Origin: Streptomyces venezuelae
Lineage (GTDB): Bacteria > Actinomycetota > Actinomycetes > Streptomycetales > Streptomycetaceae
Length of the DNA stretch: 64,000 bases
Reading direction: 5' to 3'
Assembly: GCF_008642315.1 (NCBI RefSeq)
Contig: NZ_CP029192.1
Span: 7,068,001-7,132,000 of the forward strand
Part shown: positions 24,596 to 34,068 of the stretch, one piece after another
Layout: the number at the start of each line of letters is the position of its first letter
How positions within the stretch are numbered: the stretch's first letter is position 1
Made by a program: the position numbers and the translations under genes
Notes under the pieces: generated by a model
Told to the model about the DNA's origin: nothing
What the model saw: only the letters and a program-made list of their open reading frames with translations
The model's database searches: none

Positions 24596-25159
24596 ATGAT
24601 GCATGAGATCGAGGACATCGAGCAGGAGAGGCTCCGCGTCGCCCGGCGGCCCTCCGCCCAGGACGCGCCGCCCGTGCTGTGCTGGTTCGACGTCACACCC
24701 ACGGTGCCCCTCGGCGCGTACGCGGACCGCATGCGGTCCCTGCTCGACGCGGCGCTGGGTCTTGCCCTCACCGAGGAGTTCGACGACACGCTGCCCGAGG
24801 ACTCCATCCCCGAATGGTTCGCCGCCGTGTGCGAACCCCTGTCCGCGGATGCGCCGGATTTCGCGCGGAGGGGCAGGGAATCGTACGCCGCCGCAATTCA
24901 GGGAGGGCCCTGGAGACTTCAGGGATGGCTTTACGAATTCGACCCCGAGTCGGAGACCCGGGGCTGGGCGTGGTGGGACCTGACGCGCTCGGCGGACGGC
25001 ACCGCCCAGATCTGGGTCGACACCTGGGGCGAGTCATTCTTCGCCTGTGACGAACTGCGCTGGCTCGCCTACGTCGCGGGCGCCGCCGAAGTGAGCGGCC
25101 CGCATCTTGCCAAGGTCGAGAGGTGGCACGAGGCGCTCGTCGGTGACGGCCGCTCCTGA
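24596..25159 (+). CDS. Putative immunity protein for the RHS toxin
   Basis: 187 aa, ATG at 24596 (two ATGs in tandem) with GAGGAGA eight bases upstream. It starts 16 bp after the RHS stop in the same direction. The protein is acidic, soluble, without signal or membrane helix; notable segments are PPVLCWFDVTPTVPLGAYADRMRSLLDAALG, PEWFAAVCEPL, WRLQGWLYEFDP, and GWAWWDLTRS near 130-140. I do not recognise the family. Position directly after a polymorphic toxin is the standard place of a cognate immunity gene, and its acidity fits binding to a basic toxin tip. Confidence 0.7.
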   Translation: MMHEIEDIEQERLRVARRPSAQDAPPVLCWFDVTPTVPLGAYADRMRSLLDAALGLALTEEFDDTLPEDSIPEWFAAVCEPLSADAPDFARRGRESYAAAIQGGPWRLQGWLYEFDPESETRGWAWWDLTRSADGTAQIWVDTWGESFFACDELRWLAYVAGAAEVSGPHLAKVERWHEALVGDGRS

Positions 25160-25333
25160 GCGCAGGGTCCCCGGGACGATGAAGTCGTACTGTGTGGTTC
25201 TGAACGGCCAAGGCACGTAGGACCAGCGGAACACCCACGCCCAAGAGCATGCGGACGCACACGCAACGCCCCGGGGGCGTATGCCCGCCAGATCGCCGAC
25301 CTGGAACGCTGACGCCCTTTCACCTCGTGGCCG

Positions 25334-26146
25334 CTACGGCTTGCGCCCCACCGCCCCGTACGCGTCGACGGTCGTCGTGTCCTCTGTGTCCGGGCGCCAG
25401 CGGGTGACCTGGGTGACGCCCGGGGTCAGCAGGTCGAGGCCCTCGAAGAAGCTGCCGACCTCCCCGACGCTGCGTACGTAGTAGGGGATCGCGCCGCTCT
25501 TGTTGTACTCGTTCGACGCCGCGATCATTCCCTCGCTGGTGGCCGTGGAGTCGCTGATGACCAGGTAACTCCCGGACGGCAGGCCCGCCATGAGGCGGGA
25601 CACCAGGTCCCGGGCGTGGTCGAGGTCGGCGACGTGGCCGAGCGTGTTCAGGATGATCAGGGCGACCGGGCGGGACAGGTCGAGGGTCTTGGCCGCCTCG
25701 GCCAGGATCGCCTCGGGCTCGTAGAGGTTCGCGTCGATGTACGCCGTCTCACCCTCGGGCGTACTGCTCAGCAGGGCCCGCGCGTGGGCGAGGACCAGCG
25801 GGTCGTTGTCGACGTAGACGATGCGCGAGTCCGGAGCGGCCCGCTGCGCCACCTCATGCGTGTTGTCCGCCGTCGGCAGCCCCGTGCCGATGTCCAGGAA
25901 CTGCCGCACGCCCTGCTCCGTGGCCAGGTGGCTCACCGCGCGGCCCAGGAAGAGGCGGCTCGTGCGCGCCACGTCGACCAGGCCGGGGAAGATCTCCTTG
26001 ATGTGGTCGCCGAGCTCCCGGTCCTTCTCGTAGTTGTCCTTGCCGCCCACGAAGTAGTTCCAGAAACGCGCGGAGTGCGGCGTACTGGTGTCGATGCGCG
26101 CGCGTATGTCGGCGGCTGAGCCGCGCTGGGGGTCACTGTCTGGCAC
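25334..26146 (-). CDS. SAM-dependent methyltransferase (Methyltransf_19/DUF574 type)
   Basis: 270 aa, GTG at 26146. It belongs to the large actinomycete group of S-adenosylmethionine methyltransferases: IDTSTPHSARFWNYFVGGKDNYEKDR at the N-terminus, FLDIGTGLPTADNTHEVAQ (SAM-binding motif I, about 84-102), IVYVDNDPLVLAHARALL, and VALIILNTLGHVAD. These proteins are abundant in Streptomyces and have no well-established substrate. It stands alone; upstream (25160-25333) the plus strand is non-coding apart from a short frame ending GAYARQIADLER that might be a remnant of another gene. Confidence 0.93.
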   Translation of the reverse strand: MPDSDPQRGSAADIRARIDTSTPHSARFWNYFVGGKDNYEKDRELGDHIKEIFPGLVDVARTSRLFLGRAVSHLATEQGVRQFLDIGTGLPTADNTHEVAQRAAPDSRIVYVDNDPLVLAHARALLSSTPEGETAYIDANLYEPEAILAEAAKTLDLSRPVALIILNTLGHVADLDHARDLVSRLMAGLPSGSYLVISDSTATSEGMIAASNEYNKSGAIPYYVRSVGEVGSFFEGLDLLTPGVTQVTRWRPDTEDTTTVDAYGAVGRKP

Positions 26147-26289
26147 GGGGCCTCCTGGACGATCAAGTGTTCACCGACCAAGTGACAATGTAGACCGCCC
26201 CGAGCGTGATTCCTCCACGCCTTCCTCGGGTCGCCACCGGACGCCCCTGGTCGTCCCCCCGGCCGCCCTCGAACACCCCTGGTGCCCGA

Positions 26290-26308
26290 AAACTATCAGC
26301 GCTAGTTT
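26290..26308. promoter_or_regulatory. Operator AAACTATCAGCGCTAGTTT upstream of aldehyde dehydrogenase
   Basis: An inverted repeat with AAACTA/TAGTTT arms around TCAGCGC, 40 bases before the aldehyde dehydrogenase start. It is 16/19 identical to the element at 32804-32822 between the TetR and acyl-CoA dehydrogenase genes, so the same TetR probably binds both. Confidence 0.7.
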
Positions 26309-26347
26309 GTATGGGTCGTCTACCGGTCGTCCACCTGGAGGAATGCC

Positions 26348-27742
26348 ATGAAGGCCCATGACGGGATGTACATCGACGGCGCCTGGCGGGCGGCCGTCGG
26401 CGCCGACACCATCACGGTCCTGAACCCGGCCGACGAGCAGCCCGTCGGCCGGGTCCCGGCCGGCACCGCGGAGGACGTCGACGCCGCGGTCCGGGCCGCC
26501 CGCGCCGCCCTGCCCGGCTGGGCCGCCACCCCGCCCGCCGAGCGCGCCGCCCTGATCGGCGCGCTCCGCGACCGTCTCGTCGCCCGCAAGGACGAGGTCG
26601 CCGAGACCGTCACCGCCGAGCTGGGCGCGCCGCTGCCCTTCTCGCAGGCCGTGCACGCGGGCGTACCGATCCTGGTCTCCGGTTCGTACGCCGAACTCGC
26701 CGCGGCGCACCCCTTCGAGGAGAGGGTCGGCAACTCCACCGTCTATCTGGAGCCGGTCGGCGTGGTCGGCGCGATCACCCCGTGGAACTATCCGCTCCAC
26801 CAGATCGTGAACAAGGTGGCCCCCGCGCTCGCCGCGGGCTGCACCGTCGTCCTCAAGCCCGCCGAGGACACGCCCCTCACCGCCCAGCTCTTCGCCGAGG
26901 CGGTGGACGAAGCGGGCGTGCCCGCGGGCGTGTTCAACCTCGTCACCGGCCTCGGCCCGGTCGCGGGGCAGGCCCTCGCCGAGCACGAGGGCGTCGACCT
27001 CGTCTCGTTCACCGGGTCGACGGCGGTCGGCAAGCAGATCGGCGCCACCGCGGGCGCGGCCGTCAAGCGCGTGGCCCTGGAGCTCGGCGGCAAGTCCGCC
27101 AACGTCATCCTGCCGAGCGCCGACCTCGCCAAGGCCGTCAACGTGGGCGTCGCCAACGTCATGTCCAACTCCGGCCAGACGTGCAGCGCGTGGACCCGCA
27201 TGCTGGTGCACACCGACCGGTACGACGAGGCGGTGGAGCTCGCCGCGGCCGCGGCCGCCAAGTACGGCGACCGCATCGGCCCCGTCGTCAACGCCAAGCA
27301 GCAGGCGCGCGTGCGCGGTTACATCGAGAAGGGTGTCGAGGAGGGTGCCCGGATCGTCGCGGGCGGCCCCGAAGCGCCCGAGGGCAAGGACAAGGGCTAC
27401 TTCGTCCGGCCGACCGTCTTCGCCGACGTCACGCCCGGGATGACCATCGCCCAAGAGGAGATCTTCGGGCCGGTGGTCTCGATCATCCGGTACGAGGACG
27501 AGGACGACGCCCTGCGCATCGCCAACGGCACCGTGTACGGGCTCGCGGGCGCGGTCTGGGCGGCCGACGACGCGGAGGCCGTGGCGTTCGCCCGCCGCAT
27601 GGACACCGGCCAGGTCGACATCAACGGCGGCAGCTTCAACCCGCTCGCGCCCTTCGGTGGGTACAAGCAGTCGGGCGTCGGCCGCGAACTGGGCGCGCAC
27701 GGCCTGACCGAGTACCTCCAGACGAAGTCCCTGCAGTTCTGA
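26348..27742 (+). CDS. NAD(P)-dependent aldehyde dehydrogenase
   Basis: 464-aa aldehyde dehydrogenase that oxidises an aldehyde to the acid. Active-site features are [13 protein letters not shown]-loop [12 protein letters not shown], catalytic Glu in [10 protein letters not shown] (about 237-246), catalytic Cys in [11 protein letters not shown] (near 279), and the closing EEIFGPVVS and [12 protein letters not shown] motifs. The ATG at 26348 follows CTGGAGGAATGCC, a good ribosome site. Next on the same strand, 80 bp away across a pyrimidine-rich spacer, is a zinc alcohol dehydrogenase; together they can oxidise an alcohol to the acid. Control by the distant TetR at 32130 is likely from the shared operator. 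Confidence 0.95.
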   Translation: MKAHDGMYIDGAWRAAVGADTITVLNPADEQPVGRVPAGTAEDVDAAVRAARAALPGWAATPPAERAALIGALRDRLVARKDEVAETVTAELGAPLPFSQAVHAGVPILVSGSYAELAAAHPFEERVGNSTVYLEPVGVVGAITPWNYPLHQIVNKVAPALAAGCTVVLKPAEDTPLTAQLFAEAVDEAGVPAGVFNLVTGLGPVAGQALAEHEGVDLVSFTGSTAVGKQIGATAGAAVKRVALELGGKSANVILPSADLAKAVNVGVANVMSNSGQTCSAWTRMLVHTDRYDEAVELAAAAAAKYGDRIGPVVNAKQQARVRGYIEKGVEEGARIVAGGPEAPEGKDKGYFVRPTVFADVTPGMTIAQEEIFGPVVSIIRYEDEDDALRIANGTVYGLAGAVWAADDAEAVAFARRMDTGQVDINGGSFNPLAPFGGYKQSGVGRELGAHGLTEYLQTKSLQF

Positions 27743-27824
27743 CCCGCTCGACGCGTCCTTCCCACCCGTCCCTTCCTGCCCCTTCCGTCCTGCCCACCCT
27801 TTCCGACCCAAGGAGTACGTGAAC

Positions 27825-28904
27825 GTGGTCCGCGCCGCCATCCTGCCCGCCGTCGGCTCCCCGCTGGAGATCGCGGAGATAGACCTCCCGGAGCCGGGCC
27901 CCGGCCAGGTCCGGGTGCGTCTCGCAGCCGCCGGGGTCTGCCACTCCGACCTGTCCCTGTCCAACGGCACGATGCGCGTGCCGGTGCCCGCGGTCCTCGG
28001 CCACGAGGGGGCGGGCACCGTCGTCTCCGTCGGCGAGGGCGTCACGCACGTCGCGCCCGGCGACGGGGTCGTCCTGAACTGGGCTCCTTCCTGCGGGAGT
28101 TGCCATGCCTGTTCCCTCGGCGAGGTGTGGCTCTGCGTCAACGCCCTCGCGGGCGCCGCGGACGTCTACGCCCGGCGCCCGGACGGCAGCGACCTCCACC
28201 CCGGCCTGAACGTGGCCGCGTTCGCCGAGGAGACGGTGGTCGCCGCCAACGCCGTCCTGCCGGTGCCGGACGGCGTCCCGCTCACCGACGCGGCGCTGCT
28301 CGGCTGCGCCGTCCTGACCGGATACGGCGCCGTGCACCACTCGGCGCGGGTCCGCGCGGGCGAGAGCGTCGCGGTCTTCGGCGTCGGCGGGGTGGGCCTC
28401 GCCACGCTGCAGGCGGCGCGCATCGCGGGCGCCGGGCGGATCGTCGCCGTCGACGTCTCACCGGAGAAGGAGGCGCTGGCCCGCTCGGCCGGCGCCACGG
28501 ACTACGTGGTCGCCTCGGAGACGACGGCCCGCGACATCCGCAAGCTCACCGGCGGCCAGGGCGTCGACGTGGCGGTGGAGTGCGTGGGCCGCGCGGTGAC
28601 GATCCGTACGGCCTGGGAGTCGACGCGGCGCGGCGGACGCACGACGGTCGTCGGCATCGGCGGCAAGGACCAGCAGGTCACCTTCAACGCCCTGGAGCTC
28701 TTCCACTGGGGCAGGACCCTGTCCGGCTGCGTGTACGGCAACTGCGACCCGACGGTGGACCTGCCGGTCCTCGCGGAACACATCAGGGCGGGCCGCCTGG
28801 ACCTGGACGTCCTGGTGACCGACCGGATCGGCCTCGACGGCATCCCGGCGGCGTTCGAGAACATGCTGGCGGGAAAGGGGGGACGGGCGCTGGTGGTGTT
28901 CTGA
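27825..28904 (+). CDS. Zinc-dependent alcohol dehydrogenase
   Basis: About 359-aa medium-chain dehydrogenase. Catalytic zinc ligands are in VCHSDLS and GHEGAG. The structural zinc is bound by four cysteines in CGSCHACSLGEVWLC. The nucleotide fold carries FGVGGVGLATLQAARIAGAG and VDVSPEK, which suggests NAD use. Start choice: AGGAG precedes both GTG 27819 (three bases) and GTG 27825 (nine bases); I prefer 27825 (MVRAAILPAVG), the usual start of this family. It forms an operon with the preceding aldehyde dehydrogenase. The enzyme is of the class III/NDMA-dependent-like group; the exact alcohol is unknown. Confidence 0.94.
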   Translation: MVRAAILPAVGSPLEIAEIDLPEPGPGQVRVRLAAAGVCHSDLSLSNGTMRVPVPAVLGHEGAGTVVSVGEGVTHVAPGDGVVLNWAPSCGSCHACSLGEVWLCVNALAGAADVYARRPDGSDLHPGLNVAAFAEETVVAANAVLPVPDGVPLTDAALLGCAVLTGYGAVHHSARVRAGESVAVFGVGGVGLATLQAARIAGAGRIVAVDVSPEKEALARSAGATDYVVASETTARDIRKLTGGQGVDVAVECVGRAVTIRTAWESTRRGGRTTVVGIGGKDQQVTFNALELFHWGRTLSGCVYGNCDPTVDLPVLAEHIRAGRLDLDVLVTDRIGLDGIPAAFENMLAGKGGRALVVF

Positions 28905-28915
28905 TCAGTGCCCGT

Positions 28916-29974
<1,059 letters not shown>

Positions 29975-30050
29975 CGCGTGCCCCACGGCCGCCCCCACGT
30001 CCCTCAACCGTCCGACTCATACCGTCCGACGAGACGGGTGCAGATTACAT

Positions 30051-30656
30051 CTACCGGACCGCTTCGAACCACGTCATCAGGACGTCGTTGTCGAACGCCT
30101 CGCGGGCTGTGACGCGGAACCGCGTGGGGTCGAACTTGCCGCCGAAGACGGGGATTCCGGCGCCCGCGACGACGGGGTAGCTCTTGATGATCAGCTCGTC
30201 GAGCTCGGGGAGCAGCGCGGCCGCGACCCGGCCGCCGCCGCACAGCCAGATGTCCTGCCCCGGTTGCCGCTTGAGGTCGCGGACCAGGGTGAGCGGATCA
30301 CCGGAGGCGACGGTCACCGCCGGGTCGGTCGTCGCCGGGCCGGGGGAGGTGTCGAGCGAGTTCGACAGGACGAACTGGCGCAGGTGCGCGTACGGGCTCG
30401 GGGTGCCGTGGTCCAGCGCCTGCCGGTAGGTTCCGTGGCCCATCAGGACCGTGTCGAAGCGGAGGGCGGGGGCGTCCGTGAGGCCTGCGTGCGGGCGCAG
30501 GGCCGTGGGGACGGTCTCCGGGTAGCGGGCGTTGACCCGGGCGGCGTAGTCGGCGGCCTGGTCCACATCGCCCACGGGGTAGAAGTCGAACTCGCCCTCG
30601 GGGCCCGCGATGTACCCGTCGATGGAGACGCCGATGTAGTAGACCAGCTTGCGCAT
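30051..30656 (-). CDS. Dihydrofolate reductase family protein (RibD C-terminal domain)
   Basis: 201-aa reductase of the DHFR/RibD-C superfamily: LVYYIGVSIDGYIAGPEGEFDFY at the N-terminus, DTVLMGHGTYRQAL near 70-80, and LKRQPGQDIWLCGGGRVAAALLPELDELIIKSYPVV (NADPH-binding GGG). Such stand-alone proteins reduce small pteridine-like or other heterocyclic substrates, but the substrate here is unknown. It is divergent from a TetR gene across a 69-bp region with two GTAGTACT sites, a common pairing in actinomycetes where the TetR represses the reductase. Confidence 0.93.
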   Translation of the reverse strand: MRKLVYYIGVSIDGYIAGPEGEFDFYPVGDVDQAADYAARVNARYPETVPTALRPHAGLTDAPALRFDTVLMGHGTYRQALDHGTPSPYAHLRQFVLSNSLDTSPGPATTDPAVTVASGDPLTLVRDLKRQPGQDIWLCGGGRVAAALLPELDELIIKSYPVVAGAGIPVFGGKFDPTRFRVTAREAFDNDVLMTWFEAVR

Positions 30657-30671
30657 ATGGTCACTCCCCCT

Positions 30672-30707
30672 GTAGTACTCATGTTGTAGTGGTCGGAACG
30701 TAGTACT
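30672..30707. promoter_or_regulatory. Paired GTAGTACT operator sites
   Basis: GTAGTACT at 30672-30679 and again at 30700-30707, 28 bases apart, each with the palindromic core AGTACT. A related GTAGTGG sits between them. They fill the divergent region between the reductase and TetR genes and are the likely TetR binding sites. Confidence 0.65.
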
Positions 30708-30725
30708 GCGAATGGAGTGGTGTCA

Positions 30726-31301
30726 ATGGTGCGCAGGAATGACGGGCGGCGGGCGGCCCTGGTCGACGCCGCCATCGAGGTGCTGGCCAGGGAGGGTGCC
30801 CGGGGGCTGACCTTCCGGGCCGTGGACACCGAGGCGGGCGTGCCCACCGGCACCGCGTCCAACTACTTCGGCAACCGCGACGACCTGCTCACCCAGGCGG
30901 GCGCCCGCGTCTACGAACGGCTGACGCCGGACCAGGCGGAGGTCGAGCGGCAGCGCACGGCCACGCCGGACAAGGAGACGTACGTCCAGTTGATGCGCGA
31001 GGTCGTGGGCCGCGTCAGCGGCTTCCGTACGGGCTATCTGGCGCTGCTCGAACTGCGTCTCGAGGCCACCCGGCGCCCGGAGCTGCGGGCCGTGCTGACC
31101 GAGCGCGTCCGGGCCGACCTGGAGGCGAACCTCTCGTACCACGAGGCGTCGGGGCTCCCCGGTGACGCCACGGCCGTCAAACTGCTGTACCTGGCCTTCA
31201 ACTGGCTCATCGTCGAACAGCTCACGCTGCCGGACTTCCTCTCGGACGCCGAGCGCGACGCCCTCGTCGCGGCCGCCGTGGAGCGCGTCGTCACGGAGTG
31301 A
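30726..31301 (+). CDS. TetR family transcriptional regulator
   Basis: 191 aa. The ATG at 30726 has GGAG eight bases upstream, better than the in-frame GTG at 30717. The helix-turn-helix (RRAALVDAAIEVLAREGARGLTFRAVDTEAGVPTGTASNYFGNRDDLLTQ) occupies residues 6-56. The C-terminal domain contains FRTGYLALLELRLEATRRPELR and FNWLIVEQLTLPDFLS, the pattern of small TetR proteins that regulate a neighbouring reductase. Its last 11 bases overlap the 3' end of the convergent ArsR-type gene. Confidence 0.93.
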   Translation: MVRRNDGRRAALVDAAIEVLAREGARGLTFRAVDTEAGVPTGTASNYFGNRDDLLTQAGARVYERLTPDQAEVERQRTATPDKETYVQLMREVVGRVSGFRTGYLALLELRLEATRRPELRAVLTERVRADLEANLSYHEASGLPGDATAVKLLYLAFNWLIVEQLTLPDFLSDAERDALVAAAVERVVTE

Positions 31302-32061
31302 CGCGGTCCCCGAAGTCGTCGATGCCGAGGTGCGCGGCGAAGGCCCGCGCCCCGGCGGGGGTGACCCGCACGGCCCGCTCCGAACCGATCCGCTCGCACC
31401 AGCCCACGGCCAGCGCGTGCCCGCACAGCGCCGCGCCCGCGACCCCGGCGAGGTGCGGCTTGCGCTCCGTCCAGTCCACGCAGGCCCGGGCCAGCGGACG
31501 GCGTCCGCCGCGCGCGAGGTCGATCCCCAACTCCCCGAACCAGGCCACGCCCCGGTCGGTCAGGGCGAACCCGGTGTCCTGTCGCAGCAGCCCGCGCTCC
31601 GTCATCGCTCCGGTGACGATGATCCCGAGCCGCCCCGCGAGGTGGTCGTAGCAGGTGCGGCCCCGCGCCATCGCTCCGGCGGCGCCCGCCTCGCGCAGCG
31701 TGCGGGGCCGGATGTCGGCGCCGGGCGCCGCGTGGGCGGCGAGGTCCTCGACGAGCTGGGCGACCCGTGCGTCGGCGAGGCGTACGTAGCGGTGCCTGCC
31801 CTGGCGGGCCTCGGTGAGCAGGCCCCCGGCGACGAGCCGGCCCAGGTGTTCGCTGGCGGTCGAGGGCGCGACGCCCGCGTGCCGGGCCAGCTCACCGGCC
31901 GTCCAGGCCCGCCCGTCGAGCAGCGCGAGCAGACAGGCCGCCCGTGTCTCGTCCGCGAACAGCCCGGCGAGGGAGGCGAGGGCGGGGGCCGTGGCGGACG
32001 TGGTGGCGGAGGCGGTGGCGTTCTTCGTGGGGCCCGGCTTCATGCCTCCAGGGTGCGCCAT
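31291..32061 (-). CDS. ArsR-type winged-helix regulator
   Basis: 256 aa from ATG 32061; in-frame GTG 32079 and ATG 32043 are alternatives, and none has a well-spaced ribosome site. The DNA-binding domain (LASLAGLFADETRAACLLALLDGRAWTAGELARHAGVAPSTASEHLGRLVAGGLLTEARQGRHRYVRLADARV) is a clear ArsR fold. It is followed by an extra region of about 140 residues containing GRTCYDHLAGRLGIIVTGAM with a cysteine. Longer than plain ArsR metal sensors; the ligand is unknown. A GTTCGG-N6-CCGAAC repeat overlaps the 5' end and could be its own operator. Confidence 0.88.
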   Translation of the reverse strand: MAHPGGMKPGPTKNATASATTSATAPALASLAGLFADETRAACLLALLDGRAWTAGELARHAGVAPSTASEHLGRLVAGGLLTEARQGRHRYVRLADARVAQLVEDLAAHAAPGADIRPRTLREAGAAGAMARGRTCYDHLAGRLGIIVTGAMTERGLLRQDTGFALTDRGVAWFGELGIDLARGGRRPLARACVDWTERKPHLAGVAGAALCGHALAVGWCERIGSERAVRVTPAGARAFAAHLGIDDFGDRVTP

Positions 32062-32066
32062 GGACA

Positions 32067-32084
32067 GTTCGGCCCGCACCGAAC
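32067..32084. promoter_or_regulatory. Inverted repeat GTTCGG-N6-CCGAAC at ArsR gene start
   Basis: Perfect six-base arms (32067-32072 and 32079-32084) around CCCGCA. It covers the most upstream possible start codon (32079), so true translation probably begins downstream, and the repeat may serve as an autoregulatory operator. Confidence 0.5.
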
Positions 32085-32129
32085 CATGTCAAGCTCACAC
32101 CTGCACCTGCACCTGCACCCGCGCAAAGC

Positions 32130-32777
32130 TCACGCCCGCGCCGCCACCTGCTCGTACTGCAGCGCGAGCCCGTCGAGCAGGGCCCGCAGGCCCGCATCGA
32201 AGGCCCGCTCGTCGATGACCTGCTGGCGGTCGGCGAGGAGGTGGGCCTGGCCGAGGTGGGGGTAGTCGGCGGGGTCGTACGCCGCCTCGTCGTCGACGAA
32301 GCCCCCGGCGAACGAGCCGATCGCGGAGCCCATGACGAAGTACCGCATCAGGGCGCCGATCGACGTGGCCTGTGCGGCGGGCCAGCCCGCGTCGACCATC
32401 GCCCCGAACACCGCGTCCGCGAGCCGCAGCCCGGCCGGCCTGCGCCCGGGGCCGCGCGCGAGCACCGGCACGATGTTCGGGTGCAGGGTGAGGGCCGCCC
32501 GGTAGGAGACCGCCCAGTCGTGCAGCGCCGTGCGCCAGTCCCGCGCGTCGTCGGCGTCGAACATCGACAAGTCGACCTGTGCGCTCACCGAGTCCGCGAC
32601 CGCCTCCAGGATCTGGTCCTTGGTGCGGAAGTGGTTGTAGAGAGAGGGCCCGCTGACGCCGAGTTCGGCGGCGAGGCGGCGCGTCGAGACGGCCGCGAGC
32701 CCCTCGGCGTCCACGAGAGCGCGCGCCGTGTCGACGATGCGTTCTCGGCTGAGGAGGGGCTTGCGCGGTCGGGCCAT
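32130..32777 (-). CDS. TetR family regulator of acyl-CoA/aldehyde metabolism
   Basis: 215 aa from ATG 32777 (another ATG at 32786 is in frame). The helix-turn-helix MARPRKPLLSRERIVDTARALVDAEGLAAVSTRRLAAELGVSGPSLYNHFRTKDQILEAVADSV is followed by a TetR_C-like ligand domain (RTALHDWAVSYRAALTLHPNIVPVLARGPG, GALMRYFVMGSAIGSFAGG). Divergent from an acyl-CoA dehydrogenase gene with the operator AAACTAGCAGTGCTAATTT between them. The same element lies before the aldehyde/alcohol dehydrogenase operon, so its regulon spans both. Its ligand is likely an acyl-CoA or aldehyde. Confidence 0.93.
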   Translation of the reverse strand: MARPRKPLLSRERIVDTARALVDAEGLAAVSTRRLAAELGVSGPSLYNHFRTKDQILEAVADSVSAQVDLSMFDADDARDWRTALHDWAVSYRAALTLHPNIVPVLARGPGRRPAGLRLADAVFGAMVDAGWPAAQATSIGALMRYFVMGSAIGSFAGGFVDDEAAYDPADYPHLGQAHLLADRQQVIDERAFDAGLRALLDGLALQYEQVAARA

Positions 32778-32803
32778 GCGGCACATAGTAGGGCTGCCGG
32801 AAC

Positions 32804-32822
32804 AAACTAGCAGTGCTAATTT
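32804..32822. promoter_or_regulatory. Operator AAACTAGCAGTGCTAATTT between TetR and acyl-CoA dehydrogenase
   Basis: Contains the perfect palindrome TAGCA-G-TGCTA. It is 27 bases from the TetR ATG and 35 bases from the acyl-CoA dehydrogenase ATG, and 16/19 identical to the element at 26290-26308. Confidence 0.75.
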
Positions 32823-32856
32823 AAATCTCGACTTCAAACTCCGAAGAGGTGCCCCG

Positions 32857-34008
32857 ATGAACCTGGAGCTCAGCGACGAGCAGACCGCCGTCCGGGAGCT
32901 GGCCGAGGACTTCGTCGCGCGCGAGATCGCACCGCACGTCATCGAGTGGGACCGCGCGGAGAGCGTCGACCGCGCCCTCGTGAAGAAGCTCGGCGAGGTC
33001 GGCTTCCTGGGGCTCACCATCGACGAGGAGTACGGCGGCTCGGGCGGCGACCACCTCGCGTACTGCCTGGTGACCGAGGAGCTCGGGCGCGGGGACTCCT
33101 CCGTGCGCGGCATCGTCTCCGTCTCGCTCGGCCTGGTCGCCAAGACCATCGCGCACTGGGGCAGCGAGGAGCAGAAGCGGCAGTGGCTGCCGGGGCTCAC
33201 CTCCGGCGAGTACGTCGGATGCTTCGGGCTCACCGAACCGGGCACCGGCTCCGACGCGGGCAGCCTCACCACCAGGGCGGTGCGCGACGGCGACTCGTAC
33301 GTCATCAACGGCACCAAGATGTTCATCACGAACGGCACCTGGGCCGACGTCGTGCTCCTCTTCGCCCGCACCGGCGACGCGCCCGGCCACAAGGGCGTCT
33401 CCGCCTTCCTGGTCCCCACCGACACCCCCGGTCTCACTCGCCGTACCCTCCACGGCAAGCTCGGCCTGCGCGGCCAGGCCACCGCCGAACTCGTCCTGGA
33501 GGACGTGCGCGTCCCCGCGTCGGCCATGATGGCGCCCGAGGGCAAGGGCTTCTCCGTCGCCATGTCGGCCCTCGCGAAGGGGCGCATGTCGGTGGCGGCG
33601 GGCTGCGTGGGCATCGCGCGGGCCGCCCTGGACGCGGCGGTGCGGTACGCCACCGAGCGCGAGCAGTTCGGCAAGACCATCGCCCATCACCAGCTGGTGC
33701 AGGAGCTGATCAGCGACATCGCGGTCGACGTGGACGCCGCGCGCCTGCTGACCTGGCGGGTCGCCGACCTCATCGACCGGGGGCAGCCGTTCGCCACGGA
33801 GTCCTCCAAGGCCAAGCTGTTCGCCTCCGAGGCCGCCGTGCGCGCCGCGAACAACGCCCTTCAGGTCTTCGGCGGTTACGGCTACATCGACGAGTACCCG
33901 GCGGGCAAGCTGCTGCGCGACGCCCGCGTGATGACCCTCTACGAAGGCACCAGCCAGATACAGAAGCTGGTCATCGGCCGTGCGCTGACGGGGGTTTCGG
34001 CCTTCTGA
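32857..34008 (+). CDS. Acyl-CoA dehydrogenase
   Basis: 383-aa FAD enzyme introducing the 2,3-double bond into acyl-CoA. The ATG at 32857 follows GAAGAGGT at six-base spacing. Motifs are CFGLTEPGTGSDAGSL (about 123-138), INGTKMFITNG, the C-terminal LQVFGGYGYIDEYPAGKLLRDARV and the catalytic-base region LYEGTSQIQKLVIGR (Glu near 367). Length and motifs match short/medium- or branched-chain acyl-CoA dehydrogenases. Monocistronic, under the divergent TetR with an operator directly upstream. Confidence 0.96.
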   Translation: MNLELSDEQTAVRELAEDFVAREIAPHVIEWDRAESVDRALVKKLGEVGFLGLTIDEEYGGSGGDHLAYCLVTEELGRGDSSVRGIVSVSLGLVAKTIAHWGSEEQKRQWLPGLTSGEYVGCFGLTEPGTGSDAGSLTTRAVRDGDSYVINGTKMFITNGTWADVVLLFARTGDAPGHKGVSAFLVPTDTPGLTRRTLHGKLGLRGQATAELVLEDVRVPASAMMAPEGKGFSVAMSALAKGRMSVAAGCVGIARAALDAAVRYATEREQFGKTIAHHQLVQELISDIAVDVDAARLLTWRVADLIDRGQPFATESSKAKLFASEAAVRAANNALQVFGGYGYIDEYPAGKLLRDARVMTLYEGTSQIQKLVIGRALTGVSAF

Positions 34009-34068
34009 GTACCCGCCTGAGTACGTGAGCGGATACCGGCCCCGCCGCCCCTCGCCGAAGCTGTCGGC

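Noticed and set aside
22234..24807. 857-codon open frame opposite the RHS gene
   Set aside because: It is an antisense shadow of a high-GC gene; its Gly/Arg/Val-rich translation has no family features and the RHS frame has clear domains.
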